Below are positions 26,075 to 33,859 of a stretch of 33,982 nt of DNA, piece after piece. Numbering within the stretch: position 1 is the first letter of the stretch; each line of letters opens with the position of its first letter. Below the pieces are notes generated by a model. It did not search any database. It was not told the DNA's origin and worked only from the letters and a program-made list of their open reading frames with translations. The translations under genes were made by a program, and so were the position numbers. Origin of the DNA: Chloroflexota bacterium (GTDB taxonomy: Bacteria > Chloroflexota > Dormibacteria > Dormibacterales > Dormibacteraceae); NCBI GenBank assembly GCA_005882115.1, contig VBEG01000042.1:1-33982 (forward strand), read 5' to 3'.

Positions 26075-26538
26075 GTTTTCGGGTTATCGCGCTCGCGGGT
26101 CTGGTGCTCCTCGCCGGTTGCACGAGTGGGGGTGGGAGCGCGGGCTCGTCGCCGTCCACGACGCTCAGCCCGGAGCCTTCGCCTCTCGCAAGGCCGTCAG
26201 GTCAGCTGGACGCCGAGGTCTCCATGCCACCAGGCTTTCCATCCGACGTCCCGATCTACACAAAAGCGCGGCTCACGGCGAGCGCCTCGTTCGTCTCCAG
26301 CGGCCAGGTTTCGTGGGGGATGGAGTGGGAGACGCTCGACAGCGTCGCGAAGGTGAAGACGTTCTACTCGGTCAAGCTGAACCAGGGCGATTGGACGATC
26401 TCGGTCACAGGCTCCGGGAGCAACACCTTCGCCGCGACCTTTTCGCGCAAGAGCAACCCGCACGTCCTGGGCACGCTTGCGTCGAACGGTTCTTCAGGGG
26501 TGACCAAGATCCTGATGAGCCTGATCGCCCCCGCCTAG
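26071..26538 (+). CDS. Small lipoprotein, unknown function
   Basis: 155 residues. The N-terminus is a lipoprotein signal with lipobox LLAGC (Cys17), followed by a Gly/Ser/Pro-rich linker. The mature part has PPGFPSDVPIY, a segment often seen in secreted lipoproteins of Actinobacteria, then alternating strands (GMEWETLD, GDWTISVTGSG). No catalytic motif. The start overlaps the pyrC stop (ATGA), so it is translated from the same message despite its external location. Its stop shares CTAG with the convergent MBL gene. Confidence 0.84.
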   Translation: MSFRVIALAGLVLLAGCTSGGGSAGSSPSTTLSPEPSPLARPSGQLDAEVSMPPGFPSDVPIYTKARLTASASFVSSGQVSWGMEWETLDSVAKVKTFYSVKLNQGDWTISVTGSGSNTFAATFSRKSNPHVLGTLASNGSSGVTKILMSLIAPA

Positions 26539-27122
26539 GCTCTCGCCCGCGCGCCTCCGAAGATCGGGTTTTGAGCCCACTCGCGCTCGAGGCTTGTCGC
26601 GGGGCCGTGGCCAGGATAGAGGGCGGTGGCCGGCGCCAGCCGCAGCAGCTTGGTTTGGATGCTAATCATCTGGCGCCGGAGGTCCGTCTCCGGCATCTGA
26701 CGGCCGATGCCGCCGGCCAGGATCGTGTCGCCGACGAACGCGTGGTTCGCGATCACGAAGCAGACGCTGCCAGGCGTGTGCCCTGGGGTGTGCAGGACCT
26801 CGACCTTGAACTCGCCGAAGTCGAGCTCGTCGCCGTCGATGAGGTAGCGGTCCGCCGAGCGGAGGAACTGCTTCGCGTCGGCGGAGTGGATCCCGGTCTC
26901 CCCGCCGGCGATTGACTTCAGGTCGTCTTTGCCACCGACATGGCCGGGATGCCCATGTGTGGCGAGGATGTACTTGATCGTCAGGCCACTGGCTTGCTCG
27001 GCGATCTTCTCCGCGGGCATGCCGGGATCGATGACCACGGCCTCTTTGGACCTGGCGTCCGAGACGACGTAGCAGTTGACCTCACGGTCGAGCTTGACCT
27101 TGACGATGGAAAGCTTTGCCAA
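26535..27122 (-). CDS. Metallo-beta-lactamase-fold hydrolase with an altered HxHxDH motif
   Basis: 195 residues from TTG 27122, the only usable start before an upstream in-frame stop. The fold is glyoxalase II-like: NCYVV at the N-terminus, THGHPGH (55-61), His115 in HTPGHTPGS, GDTI (Asp132) and LYPGHGP (His172). In the canonical THxHxDH motif the Asp is Gly60 here, so one ligand of the second metal is missing. Activity with a single metal or a changed substrate is likely. The gene's start is 18 nt from the start of a divergent 33-residue membrane peptide. Confidence 0.88.
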   Translation of the reverse strand: MAKLSIVKVKLDREVNCYVVSDARSKEAVVIDPGMPAEKIAEQASGLTIKYILATHGHPGHVGGKDDLKSIAGGETGIHSADAKQFLRSADRYLIDGDELDFGEFKVEVLHTPGHTPGSVCFVIANHAFVGDTILAGGIGRQMPETDLRRQMISIQTKLLRLAPATALYPGHGPATSLEREWAQNPIFGGARARA

Positions 27123-27140
27123 CAGTCACTATTTACCGCA

Positions 27141-27242
27141 ATGGAGCGCACGGCGGTGGTCGGATTTGCGGTCGTACTCCTGCTTGTATGTCTTTTCTGG
27201 ATCTACGGGTACATCAGGCGCCGGTCGAAAAAGCGCTACTAG
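27141..27242 (+). CDS. 33-residue single-pass membrane peptide
   Basis: It reads as one hydrophobic helix (about 5-24) after a short polar start, then a strongly basic tail ending RRRSKKRY, a typical inside-positive orientation for a small bitopic membrane protein. There is no ribosome site in the 18 nt before the ATG, so a leaderless message is likely if it is expressed. The TAG stop coincides with the start of a dispersed repeat. The small size makes the call uncertain. Confidence 0.5.
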   Translation: MERTAVVGFAVVLLLVCLFWIYGYIRRRSKKRY

Positions 27243-27285
27243 CCCCTCCGGCCCTTCGGGCCGCCTCCCATGAATGGGGAGGAGT
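27241..27285. repeat. Two-hairpin dispersed repeat, copy 3
   Basis: It abuts the stop of the membrane peptide, as copy 1 abuts the zincin stop. Block one: AGCCCCTC then stem CGGCCC, loop TTC, GGGCCG (27249-27263). Block two: CCTCCCA, loop TGAA, TGGGGAGG then AGT. The first stem differs from copy 2 (GTCGGC/GCCGAC) by paired changes that keep the hairpin, a sign that RNA or DNA structure is conserved. Confidence 0.75.
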
Positions 27286-27298
27286 GGCTTAGCTACCC

Positions 27299-27595
27299 TT
27301 ACTGGTCGACGACTGCCTGGATCTTCTGCCGCAGCCCGTCTAGCGTGTCGAACCTGTCCAGCGCCGGTTTCGCGCGCGCTCGGTCGGGATACTTGGCGAT
27401 CTGCACGGCTTCGAGCAGCAGCTCGATCTCCTCAGGCGTGAAGTTCAAAGTCTTGATGACGACCTCTTGGGGCCGGCTCCCCGGGCGGTCGACCGTTTCT
27501 TTGATCACATCGTCGGTGTCGGTGACCACTTGAGGCCGCGTCGGTCGGAACAGATCTTCGGAACCGACGAGAGATGCGCGCTTGAAATTCGGCAT
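27299..27595 (-). CDS. Small partner of the ParA-like ATPase, unknown family
   Basis: 98 residues from ATG 27595, with AAGGGG upstream at the end of the ParA gene, 11 nt after its stop. The first 50 residues are polar and probably loose (FRPTRPQVV, TVDRPGSRPQE); the C-terminal half is helical (TPEEIELLLEAVQIAKY and LRQKIQAVV). ParA/MinD-type ATPases are often encoded beside a short adaptor that links them to a cargo, and this gene's place fits that. No ParB features (no ParB box, no CTPase motif) are seen. Confidence 0.75.
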   Translation of the reverse strand: MPNFKRASLVGSEDLFRPTRPQVVTDTDDVIKETVDRPGSRPQEVVIKTLNFTPEEIELLLEAVQIAKYPDRARAKPALDRFDTLDGLRQKIQAVVDQ

Positions 27596-27606
27596 TGGTG
27601 AACCCC

Positions 27607-28380
27607 TTAATCCGGTACCCGATGATCTTCCATGACTTTGACCGCCAGCGCGCGATACGCCTTCGCACCGTCGGACTCGCGGGCGTACGTAAGGATCGAT
27701 TGACCCGCCAGCGGTGTCTCGGCAAAGCGGATCGAGTCGGTCACCCAGAAGTCATACACCTTGTCGCCATATTTTTCTCTCACCGCTGCGAGCACTTCCT
27801 GCGAGTGCAGGGCTCGGTGCTTGTACAGTGTCGGCAGGATTCCAATCAGCTCGAGCCGCGGGTTTAGCCTGCGCTTCACACGTTCCATGGTGACGAGCAG
27901 CTCTTGCATTCCTTTCAGCGCAAGGAACTCGGCCTGCAACGGGACGAGTACCTCGTCCGCGGCGACAAGCGCGTTGATGACGATGAGGTCGAGCGACGGC
28001 GGGCAGTCGATGATGATGAAGTCGTAGCGGCGCTGCACGGGGTCGAGCTTGTCGCGCAGGATGCTTTCCCGGCCGATCTCGTTGATCAGCTGGTTTTCGG
28101 CGCCGGCCAGCTCGATGTCCGCCGGAATGTAGTGGACGCCCATCTGGGCTGCTTCCTGGACAACGTCCGTAACGGTGGTCTCCGGGTCCACCAGAAGGTG
28201 GTAGATGGTCTTCTCCAGCTCGCCCGACGGCTTCATGTACAGGGTCAGGTGACCCTGGGCGTCGAGATCGATGAGTAGGACGCGTTGGCCCAACTCGGCG
28301 AGAGCGGCGCCCAGGTTGACGGCGGTGGTCGTCTTGCCAACCCCGCCCTTCTGCATCGCTACGGCGATCGTTCGGGCCAA
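27607..28380 (-). CDS. ParA/MinD-type ATPase
   Basis: 257 residues from TTG 28380. A deviant Walker A QKGGVGKTT (10-18) with signature Lys11, the A' motif LIDLDAQGHLT (with the switch Asp), and Walker B FIIIDCPPSLD are complete, as in chromosome/plasmid ParA and cargo-positioning relatives. No N-terminal helix-turn-helix is present. The protein forms ATP-dependent dimers that bind DNA non-specifically and move or place a cargo. No parB or parS is seen nearby, and only a small unrecognised gene follows, so this looks like an orphan positioning ATPase rather than a replicon's partition system. Confidence 0.92.
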   Translation of the reverse strand: MARTIAVAMQKGGVGKTTTAVNLGAALAELGQRVLLIDLDAQGHLTLYMKPSGELEKTIYHLLVDPETTVTDVVQEAAQMGVHYIPADIELAGAENQLINEIGRESILRDKLDPVQRRYDFIIIDCPPSLDLIVINALVAADEVLVPLQAEFLALKGMQELLVTMERVKRRLNPRLELIGILPTLYKHRALHSQEVLAAVREKYGDKVYDFWVTDSIRFAETPLAGQSILTYARESDGAKAYRALAVKVMEDHRVPD

Positions 28381-28475
28381 AAGTCGATGCGAGTCTAACT
28401 GAATACGGCCGGTTTGACCCGTGCGGCTTAGCTGGGGGAGGCGACGTACCCGTCCTCTAGAATGCTGCCCGACCC

Positions 28476-29279
28476 GTGATCATCGACATCGTCATCGTCC
28501 TGGTAGTGGTGGTCGCGTTGATCACCGGTTTTCAGCGCGGCGTCATTCAGCCGCTGATGGCGGAGATCTTTTTCTTCGGCACGCTCCTCGCCGTGTTCCG
28601 ATTCCACGACCAGTACACGACCGAGATGCAGAAGCTGCTGCACCTCACGCCGGTTCTCAGCGTCTTCCTCGCGCTCATCATCGCGGTGGTTCTGGGCGCG
28701 ATCGGCGGCGCCATCGGCGGCATGTTCCATCGCATGGAGGCGATCCGAGGCGTGGATGGTCTCCTTGGGGTATTCGTCCACGGCGCGGTCACGGTGGTCG
28801 TCATCTACCTCGCCGTCTCTGCGCTCGTCACCCTCGACAACGCGTTTCAGCCTACGTTGAAGAGCGCCAACCTCACGTTGACGCAGGTGAACCAGCTCGA
28901 GAACCAGATCCTTTCGAATCCGATCACCGCTGCCCTGGTGTCCAAGTCTGACCTGGCGGCGCTCAAGGCGGCGGCGGCCAAAAACAACGCAGCCCACCTC
29001 GACTCGGTCGGCGGAATTCACCAGCTGCAGCAGATCTACACCGACTTCTTGCAGCCGCAGCTGCATGGGTCACGGATCGTTCCGTTCATCCTGGGCTTCG
29101 GCAAACATCTGCCGTTCATCGGGCGCGTCGGGCCCGAAGACCTCAAGCCGGTTCCGACTCCCAGTCCAGTGACGTGTCCATCTCCGTCCGTAAAGGCCAC
29201 GGCTTCACCGAAGCCCACTACCTCGCCCAAGACGACGCCTACGCCGGTGCGCTGCCCGACTCCGAGCCCGACGAAGTAA
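28476..29279 (+). CDS. CvpA-family membrane protein with Pro/Thr-rich tail
   Basis: 267 residues from GTG 28476. The first half has about four membrane helices in CvpA style (IDIVIVLVVVVALITGFQRGVIQPL at the start, then LALIIAVVLGAIGGAIGG). The middle is a soluble, helical domain (TQVNQLENQIL). The last about 45 residues are a Pro/Ser/Thr-rich tail with two cysteines, like a linker to the cell surface. CvpA proteins have been linked to colicin export and envelope stress, but the true job is unclear. TAGAAT at 28458-28463 could be a -10 box. The acyl-CoA dehydrogenase follows 9 nt later. Confidence 0.82.
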   Translation: MIIDIVIVLVVVVALITGFQRGVIQPLMAEIFFFGTLLAVFRFHDQYTTEMQKLLHLTPVLSVFLALIIAVVLGAIGGAIGGMFHRMEAIRGVDGLLGVFVHGAVTVVVIYLAVSALVTLDNAFQPTLKSANLTLTQVNQLENQILSNPITAALVSKSDLAALKAAAAKNNAAHLDSVGGIHQLQQIYTDFLQPQLHGSRIVPFILGFGKHLPFIGRVGPEDLKPVPTPSPVTCPSPSVKATASPKPTTSPKTTPTPVRCPTPSPTK

Positions 29280-29288
29280 CTTAGACAG

Positions 29289-30488
29289 GTGCTCGAGCTG
29301 GGGCTGACCTCCGATCAGGAGCAGCTTGTCGACACGGTCCGGGTTTTCTGCGCCCGCGAGTTCGCGCCCAACATCGCAGCCAATGACCGCGCCGGGCATC
29401 ACGACCCCGAGATCTTCGCCAAGCTGGCGTCGCTCGGTCTGCCGGGCGTGTGCTTCCCGCAGCGTTACGGCGGCTACGGCCTCGACTACCTCTCGTTGGG
29501 CCTGGTATGCGAGGAGCTGGAGTACATCGACACCGTCTACCGGACGGTGCTCTCCGTGCACGTCGGTCTCGTCGGCATGGGGCTCTACACCTGGGCCACA
29601 GAAGATCAGAAGCAGCAATGGCTCGTCCCGATGGCATCGGGCAAGAAGCTCGCCTGCTACGGGCTGACCGAGCCCAACGCGGGCTCAGACGTGGCCTCGA
29701 TGCAATCGACCGCCAAGCGTCGTGGCGATGGCTACGTGCTCAACGGGCAGAAGGTCTGGGTCTCCGACGCTGACACCGCGGACTTCCTGCTCGTGTTCGC
29801 GAAGACGGATCCGAAAACCGGCTATCGTGGCGTCTCGGCGTTCATGCTCGACCGCGAGGCCTGCGGCAAGGCCTTGCGCACCGAGCCGATCGAGGATCGT
29901 CTGGGAATCCGCGCCGGCGATGTGGGGTCGATCTTCATGAGCGATGTCGAGGTGCCCGAGGCGAATCGAATCGGCGACGAAGGCGACGGTTTCAAGATCG
30001 CGATGAGCTGCCTCGACAACGGGCGCTACACCGTCGCGGCGGGCGCAACCGGCACTGTCCGTGCCTGCCTGGATGCGTCGGTCAAATACGCGCGTGAGCG
30101 GAAGACCTTCGGCCAGGAGATCGGGCGCTACCAGCTCGTCCAGCAGATGATCGCGCGCATGTCGCGCGACTACGAGATCTGCCGGCTCCTTTACTTCAAG
30201 GTGGCCTGGATGAAGAACACCGGCGCGCGGCACACGCGGCAGGTTTCGATGGCCAAGCAATATGCGACCGACGCCGCATTCAACGCCGCACACGACGCGG
30301 TCGAGGTGCATGGCGCGTACGGATACTCGGCCGAGTATCCTGTCGAGCGTTTTCTGCGGAATGCGCGCGCCCCGATCATCTACGAAGGCACGCGCGAGGT
30401 GCACACGATCCTCCAGGGCGAGTACGCCCTGGGCTATCGCGAGGACCGACCGGTCAAGAAGTCGCTGCCGCCGTACCAGCCCGATTGA
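29289..30488 (+). CDS. Acyl-CoA dehydrogenase
   Basis: 399 residues from GTG 29289. The family's FAD-binding segments CYGLTEPNAGSD (123-134) and GQKVWVSDADTADF, the dimer/FAD motif RKTFGQEI and the base Glu366 in IYEGTREVH are present, so the enzyme should be active. It oxidises an acyl-CoA to the enoyl-CoA and passes electrons to ETF. The chain-length specificity cannot be told; the position of the Glu is as in short/medium-chain and glutaryl-CoA types. It is cytosolic. The stop overlaps the MFS start (TTGA). Confidence 0.94.
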   Translation: MLELGLTSDQEQLVDTVRVFCAREFAPNIAANDRAGHHDPEIFAKLASLGLPGVCFPQRYGGYGLDYLSLGLVCEELEYIDTVYRTVLSVHVGLVGMGLYTWATEDQKQQWLVPMASGKKLACYGLTEPNAGSDVASMQSTAKRRGDGYVLNGQKVWVSDADTADFLLVFAKTDPKTGYRGVSAFMLDREACGKALRTEPIEDRLGIRAGDVGSIFMSDVEVPEANRIGDEGDGFKIAMSCLDNGRYTVAAGATGTVRACLDASVKYARERKTFGQEIGRYQLVQQMIARMSRDYEICRLLYFKVAWMKNTGARHTRQVSMAKQYATDAAFNAAHDAVEVHGAYGYSAEYPVERFLRNARAPIIYEGTREVHTILQGEYALGYREDRPVKKSLPPYQPD

Positions 30489-31825
30489 CCATCGCGGCGG
30501 TCGCCGCGCCGCAGCGTCGACTCAACCACCTCGACTTCATCGTCCTGTCGCTCTACTGGGTGGCGATCGGTTACCTCTGGAACAGCCTGACCGCTCTGAT
30601 CCTGCCGGACATGATCATCCAGTTCGTCGGCCGCGAGCACGAGGGAGTCGCGGCGAGCCTGCTCAAGGGGATCGGCACCGCGATGGCCATCATCTGGCAG
30701 CCAATCGTTGGAGGGATCTCCGACCGCACGGTCACGCCATGGGGCCGCCGGCGCCCGTTTATCGCCGCGGGGACGATCGGCGACCTGCTCTTTCTCACGG
30801 GAATCGCGCTGGCCGGCAGCTACTGGTGGCTCGTGCTCTTTTACTTCCTGCTTCAGTTCGCATCCAACACGGCACAGGCTCCATACCAGGGACTGCTGCC
30901 TGACGTCGTGCCCGGCGCGCAGCGTGGCGAGGCGTCTGGTTACTACGGAGTCGCCAACCTGGTTGGCATCGCGAGCGGCACGATCGGCGCCGGTCTCCTG
31001 CTGTCGCACTTCGGCCGCACCGCCGCCATCGCCTCTATCGGAGTGGTCCTTTTGACGACGATGCTCGCGACCGTGCTCGCGGTACCGGATCGCGTCCACC
31101 CGACCGAGTCGCAATACCGCAGCCTCAGACAGCTCCTGAGCACGACTTTCGGCGTCCCGCTGCAGCACCGCGCATTCCTGTGGCTGATGGCTTCAAGGCT
31201 GCTGATCTTCATGGGCTTCGGCGGCCTGCAGAACTTTGCGTTCTTCTACTTCGACAACGTGTTCTTCCCACACGAGCCGAAAGCGACCGCCGCCGCGACG
31301 TCGACGCTGCTCGGCATCTCGATCGCCGTCGCCGCGCTGGTGACCTGGCCGGCCTCCCGCCTGTCCGACCGCGTGGGCCGCCGTCCGCTGATATTCGTGG
31401 CCGGGCTGGTTGGAGCAGTCGGCACCCTCGTGCTCGTCTTCAGCCACTACCAATGGGTGCCGGACTCGGTCGTTGGCCCGCTTGCCAGAGCCCTCCGTGT
31501 GCCGGACCTCGCCGCGCAAGCCACGCTCACCGGCCTCGTGATCGGCATCGGCCTGGGGATGTTCTTCTCCGTGGACTGGGCCTTCATCCAGGACATCATC
31601 CCGGCCGACCAGGGCGGCCTCTACATGGGGTTCTCGAACATCGCGACGGCCGGCGCGGGCATCATCGCCGTGTTCGTCGGCGGGCCATTACTCGACGCCT
31701 TCAACGCAGGCCCGAAAATTCTTGGCCTGCCGGGCGGATTTCCGGTGATCTTTGCGGTTTTCGTCCTTTGGTTTGTGATCGGGTCGCTTAGCATCCTCAA
31801 GGTGCCCGAGAGGCGAGTGGTGTGA
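30485..31825 (+). CDS. MFS transporter, SLC45/GPH-like
   Basis: 446 residues, about 12 membrane helices. The segment GGISDRTVTPWGRRRPFIAAG (split around 79-98) is the RRRPFI signature of the SLC45/sucrose and GPH-cation symporter groups. TTG 30485 overlaps the preceding stop. The second half has SRLSDRVGRRPL, the matching loop. It likely imports a small neutral or charged organic molecule with H+ or Na+; the substrate is unknown, but it lies between an acyl-CoA dehydrogenase and a ureohydrolase. The stop overlaps the next start (GTGA). Confidence 0.9.
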   Translation: MTIAAVAAPQRRLNHLDFIVLSLYWVAIGYLWNSLTALILPDMIIQFVGREHEGVAASLLKGIGTAMAIIWQPIVGGISDRTVTPWGRRRPFIAAGTIGDLLFLTGIALAGSYWWLVLFYFLLQFASNTAQAPYQGLLPDVVPGAQRGEASGYYGVANLVGIASGTIGAGLLLSHFGRTAAIASIGVVLLTTMLATVLAVPDRVHPTESQYRSLRQLLSTTFGVPLQHRAFLWLMASRLLIFMGFGGLQNFAFFYFDNVFFPHEPKATAAATSTLLGISIAVAALVTWPASRLSDRVGRRPLIFVAGLVGAVGTLVLVFSHYQWVPDSVVGPLARALRVPDLAAQATLTGLVIGIGLGMFFSVDWAFIQDIIPADQGGLYMGFSNIATAGAGIIAVFVGGPLLDAFNAGPKILGLPGGFPVIFAVFVLWFVIGSLSILKVPERRVV

Positions 31826-32730
31826 ATCTGGACGGACTTCGCCCATGGGCGGGGCTGGTGGGAGGGACACCTCCTGATGTCGTCGTCGCGGGCATCGCTT
31901 ACGACGGCTCGGCTGTCTACCGGAAGGGCGCCGCTTTGGCGCCGCAACGGATTCGCGAGCTGTCAGCGGTGATGCCTCCGGTCACGGAGGAGGGTCATCT
32001 GCTGACGGGCCTCCACGTTCAGGACATCGGCGACCTGGACCCGGGTCCCGACATCGAGTCCGGTTGGATGACACCTATGCAGCGGCTCGCCGCCGTACCG
32101 GCCGAGTCGTTCCTGACGGTGCTCGGCGGAGACCACTGCACGGCAATCTCGACGTTGAGCGCGCAGATGCGCCGGCACCCTGGCCTGTTCGTGCTCTGGG
32201 TCGACGCGCATCCCGACCTGTGTGACTTCTCGCGTGGCGGTCGCTGGACCTGCGGATGCGCGTTGCGCCGCGCGCTCGAAGCCTCCGGCATCGAGCCATC
32301 TCGGATCGTGATCGCCGGCGGCCGCGACTACGACCCCGAAGAACTCGACTTCATCGCCAAGAACGGCGTGCTGCTGGTGTCGGCCGTCGAGATCGCACGC
32401 GACCTGCCGGCTGCGGCGGGCAAGATCGCGGAACGGCTGGCCCGCCACAAGGTACACGTCTCGTTTGACATCGACGCTCTCGATCCCGCCTACGCGCCGG
32501 GCACTGAGATTCCATCCGCGGGCGGCCTGTCGAGCCGCCAGGCGCTGGAGCTGCTGCGCGGCGCGACGGAGCGGTCGCGCCTGGTCGGCTTCGACGTGGT
32601 TGAGGTCTCTCCGCCCTTTGACCACGGGGACATCACCACCCTCGCCGCGCTAAAGCTGATCTTCGAGGTGTGGGGCATGGTGAAGAGCGCGCGCGAAGCC
32701 GGCGCGTACGAGATGCGTGGAAAGCGCTGA
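31822..32730 (+). CDS. Ureohydrolase (agmatinase/arginase superfamily)
   Basis: 302 residues from GTG 31822. All Mn2+ ligands are in place: GGDH (His105), DAHPDLCD (Asp128, His130, Asp132) and SFDIDALDP (Asp216, Asp218). The substrate loop reads APGTEIPSAGG where the GTGTP of agmatinases is usual, and DLCD carries a Cys in place of the common residues, so the guanidino substrate may differ (agmatine, guanidinobutyrate, formiminoglutamate or other). It releases urea or formamide. It overlaps the FAD oxidoreductase gene by 14 nt, so the two are likely consecutive steps. Confidence 0.9.
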   Translation: MNLDGLRPWAGLVGGTPPDVVVAGIAYDGSAVYRKGAALAPQRIRELSAVMPPVTEEGHLLTGLHVQDIGDLDPGPDIESGWMTPMQRLAAVPAESFLTVLGGDHCTAISTLSAQMRRHPGLFVLWVDAHPDLCDFSRGGRWTCGCALRRALEASGIEPSRIVIAGGRDYDPEELDFIAKNGVLLVSAVEIARDLPAAAGKIAERLARHKVHVSFDIDALDPAYAPGTEIPSAGGLSSRQALELLRGATERSRLVGFDVVEVSPPFDHGDITTLAALKLIFEVWGMVKSAREAGAYEMRGKR

Positions 32731-33859
32731 TGTAGTCATCGTGGGCGGCGGCGTCATGGGTTGCGCCCTCGCCTACCAGCTTGCGAAGCGGAACGTCGAC
32801 GTCGTCCTCCTCGAGCGCGCGACCCTCGGGTCTCAGTCGACCGGCAAATGCGCCGGCGGTGTGCGGCAGCAGTTCTCGATGGAAGCCAACGTACGGCTGC
32901 AGCGCATGTCGGTGCGGATGTTCGAAAACTTCGAGTTCGAGACCGGACATCCGGCCGACTTCCGTCAGATCGGCTACCTCTTCGTGCTGACCCTGCCGCA
33001 GCACATCGAGGACTTCCGCCACAACGTGGAGATGTGGCAGCGCGTCGGCTTGACCGAGGCGCGATGGGTCGACCCTGACGAGGCGGCGCGCATGGTGCCG
33101 GCGCTAAACGTCGAAGACGTGCTCGGTTGCACGTTCTGTCCCAGCGACGGCATCGCGAGCCCGGCCGATGTGACCGCGGGTTACGTGTCGTCCGCTCGCC
33201 GCCACGGCGCCCGGCTCAAGGAAGGGGTGGAGGTTACCGGCATAGACCTCGCCGGCGGGCGGGTCCAGGGCGTGCGAACGTCGGCCGGCGACATCGCGAC
33301 GCGCCTCCTGTTCAACTGCGCCGGCGCGTGGGCATCATCGATCGGGCGGATGGCGGGCCTCGAGATCCCGGTGCTGCCCTACCGTCGCCAGGTCGCGGTC
33401 ACCGGCACGTTTCCGACTGTGCCGCGCACTAATCCGATGACGGTGGATTTTCAGACGTCGTTCTACTTTCATCCCGAAGGCGACGGCGTGCTCATGGGGA
33501 TGAGCGACCGCAGCGAGCCGCCCGGGTACGTCACCGAGGTGAACTGGGACTTCCTGGAGAAGATGTTTGTCCAGGCGGAGCGTCGCGCCCCGCCGTTGGC
33601 GGGCGCGGGGATCAAGACGGCGTGGGCGGGGCTGTACGAGACCACTCGGGATCACCAGGCGATCCTTGGGCCCGTGCCCGAGCTCGAGGGCTTCTGGTGC
33701 GCCGCGGGGTTCAGCGGGCATGGGTTCATGCAGGCGCCGGCGGCCGCGCTGCTGCTGACGCAGCTACTGCTCGATCAGCGCTCCGAGGTCGACATCAGCC
33801 CGTTTGCCTTTACCCGGTTCGCGAAGGGCTCACTCGTCCATGAGAAGAATGTGATCTAG
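32717..33859 (+). CDS. FAD-dependent amine/amino-acid oxidoreductase (DAO family)
   Basis: 380 residues from GTG 32717. Dinucleotide fold VVIVGGGVMGCALAYQLA (6-23), FAD-ribose Glu33 in LLER, and C-terminal GLYETTRDHQAILGP with GFSGHGFMQAPAAA, the FAD-closing signature of sarcosine/glycine oxidases and D-amino-acid dehydrogenases. A CAGGVRQQFS loop near residue 45 is typical of the sarcosine oxidase beta group. It oxidises secondary or primary amines. Context: follows a ureohydrolase and MFS transporter. Confidence 0.92.
   Translation: MESADVVIVGGGVMGCALAYQLAKRNVDVVLLERATLGSQSTGKCAGGVRQQFSMEANVRLQRMSVRMFENFEFETGHPADFRQIGYLFVLTLPQHIEDFRHNVEMWQRVGLTEARWVDPDEAARMVPALNVEDVLGCTFCPSDGIASPADVTAGYVSSARRHGARLKEGVEVTGIDLAGGRVQGVRTSAGDIATRLLFNCAGAWASSIGRMAGLEIPVLPYRRQVAVTGTFPTVPRTNPMTVDFQTSFYFHPEGDGVLMGMSDRSEPPGYVTEVNWDFLEKMFVQAERRAPPLAGAGIKTAWAGLYETTRDHQAILGPVPELEGFWCAAGFSGHGFMQAPAAALLLTQLLLDQRSEVDISPFAFTRFAKGSLVHEKNVI

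Noticed and set aside
27299-28380. Plasmid or chromosome partition locus parAB
   Set aside because: The second gene has no ParB motifs and no parS-like repeats are seen.
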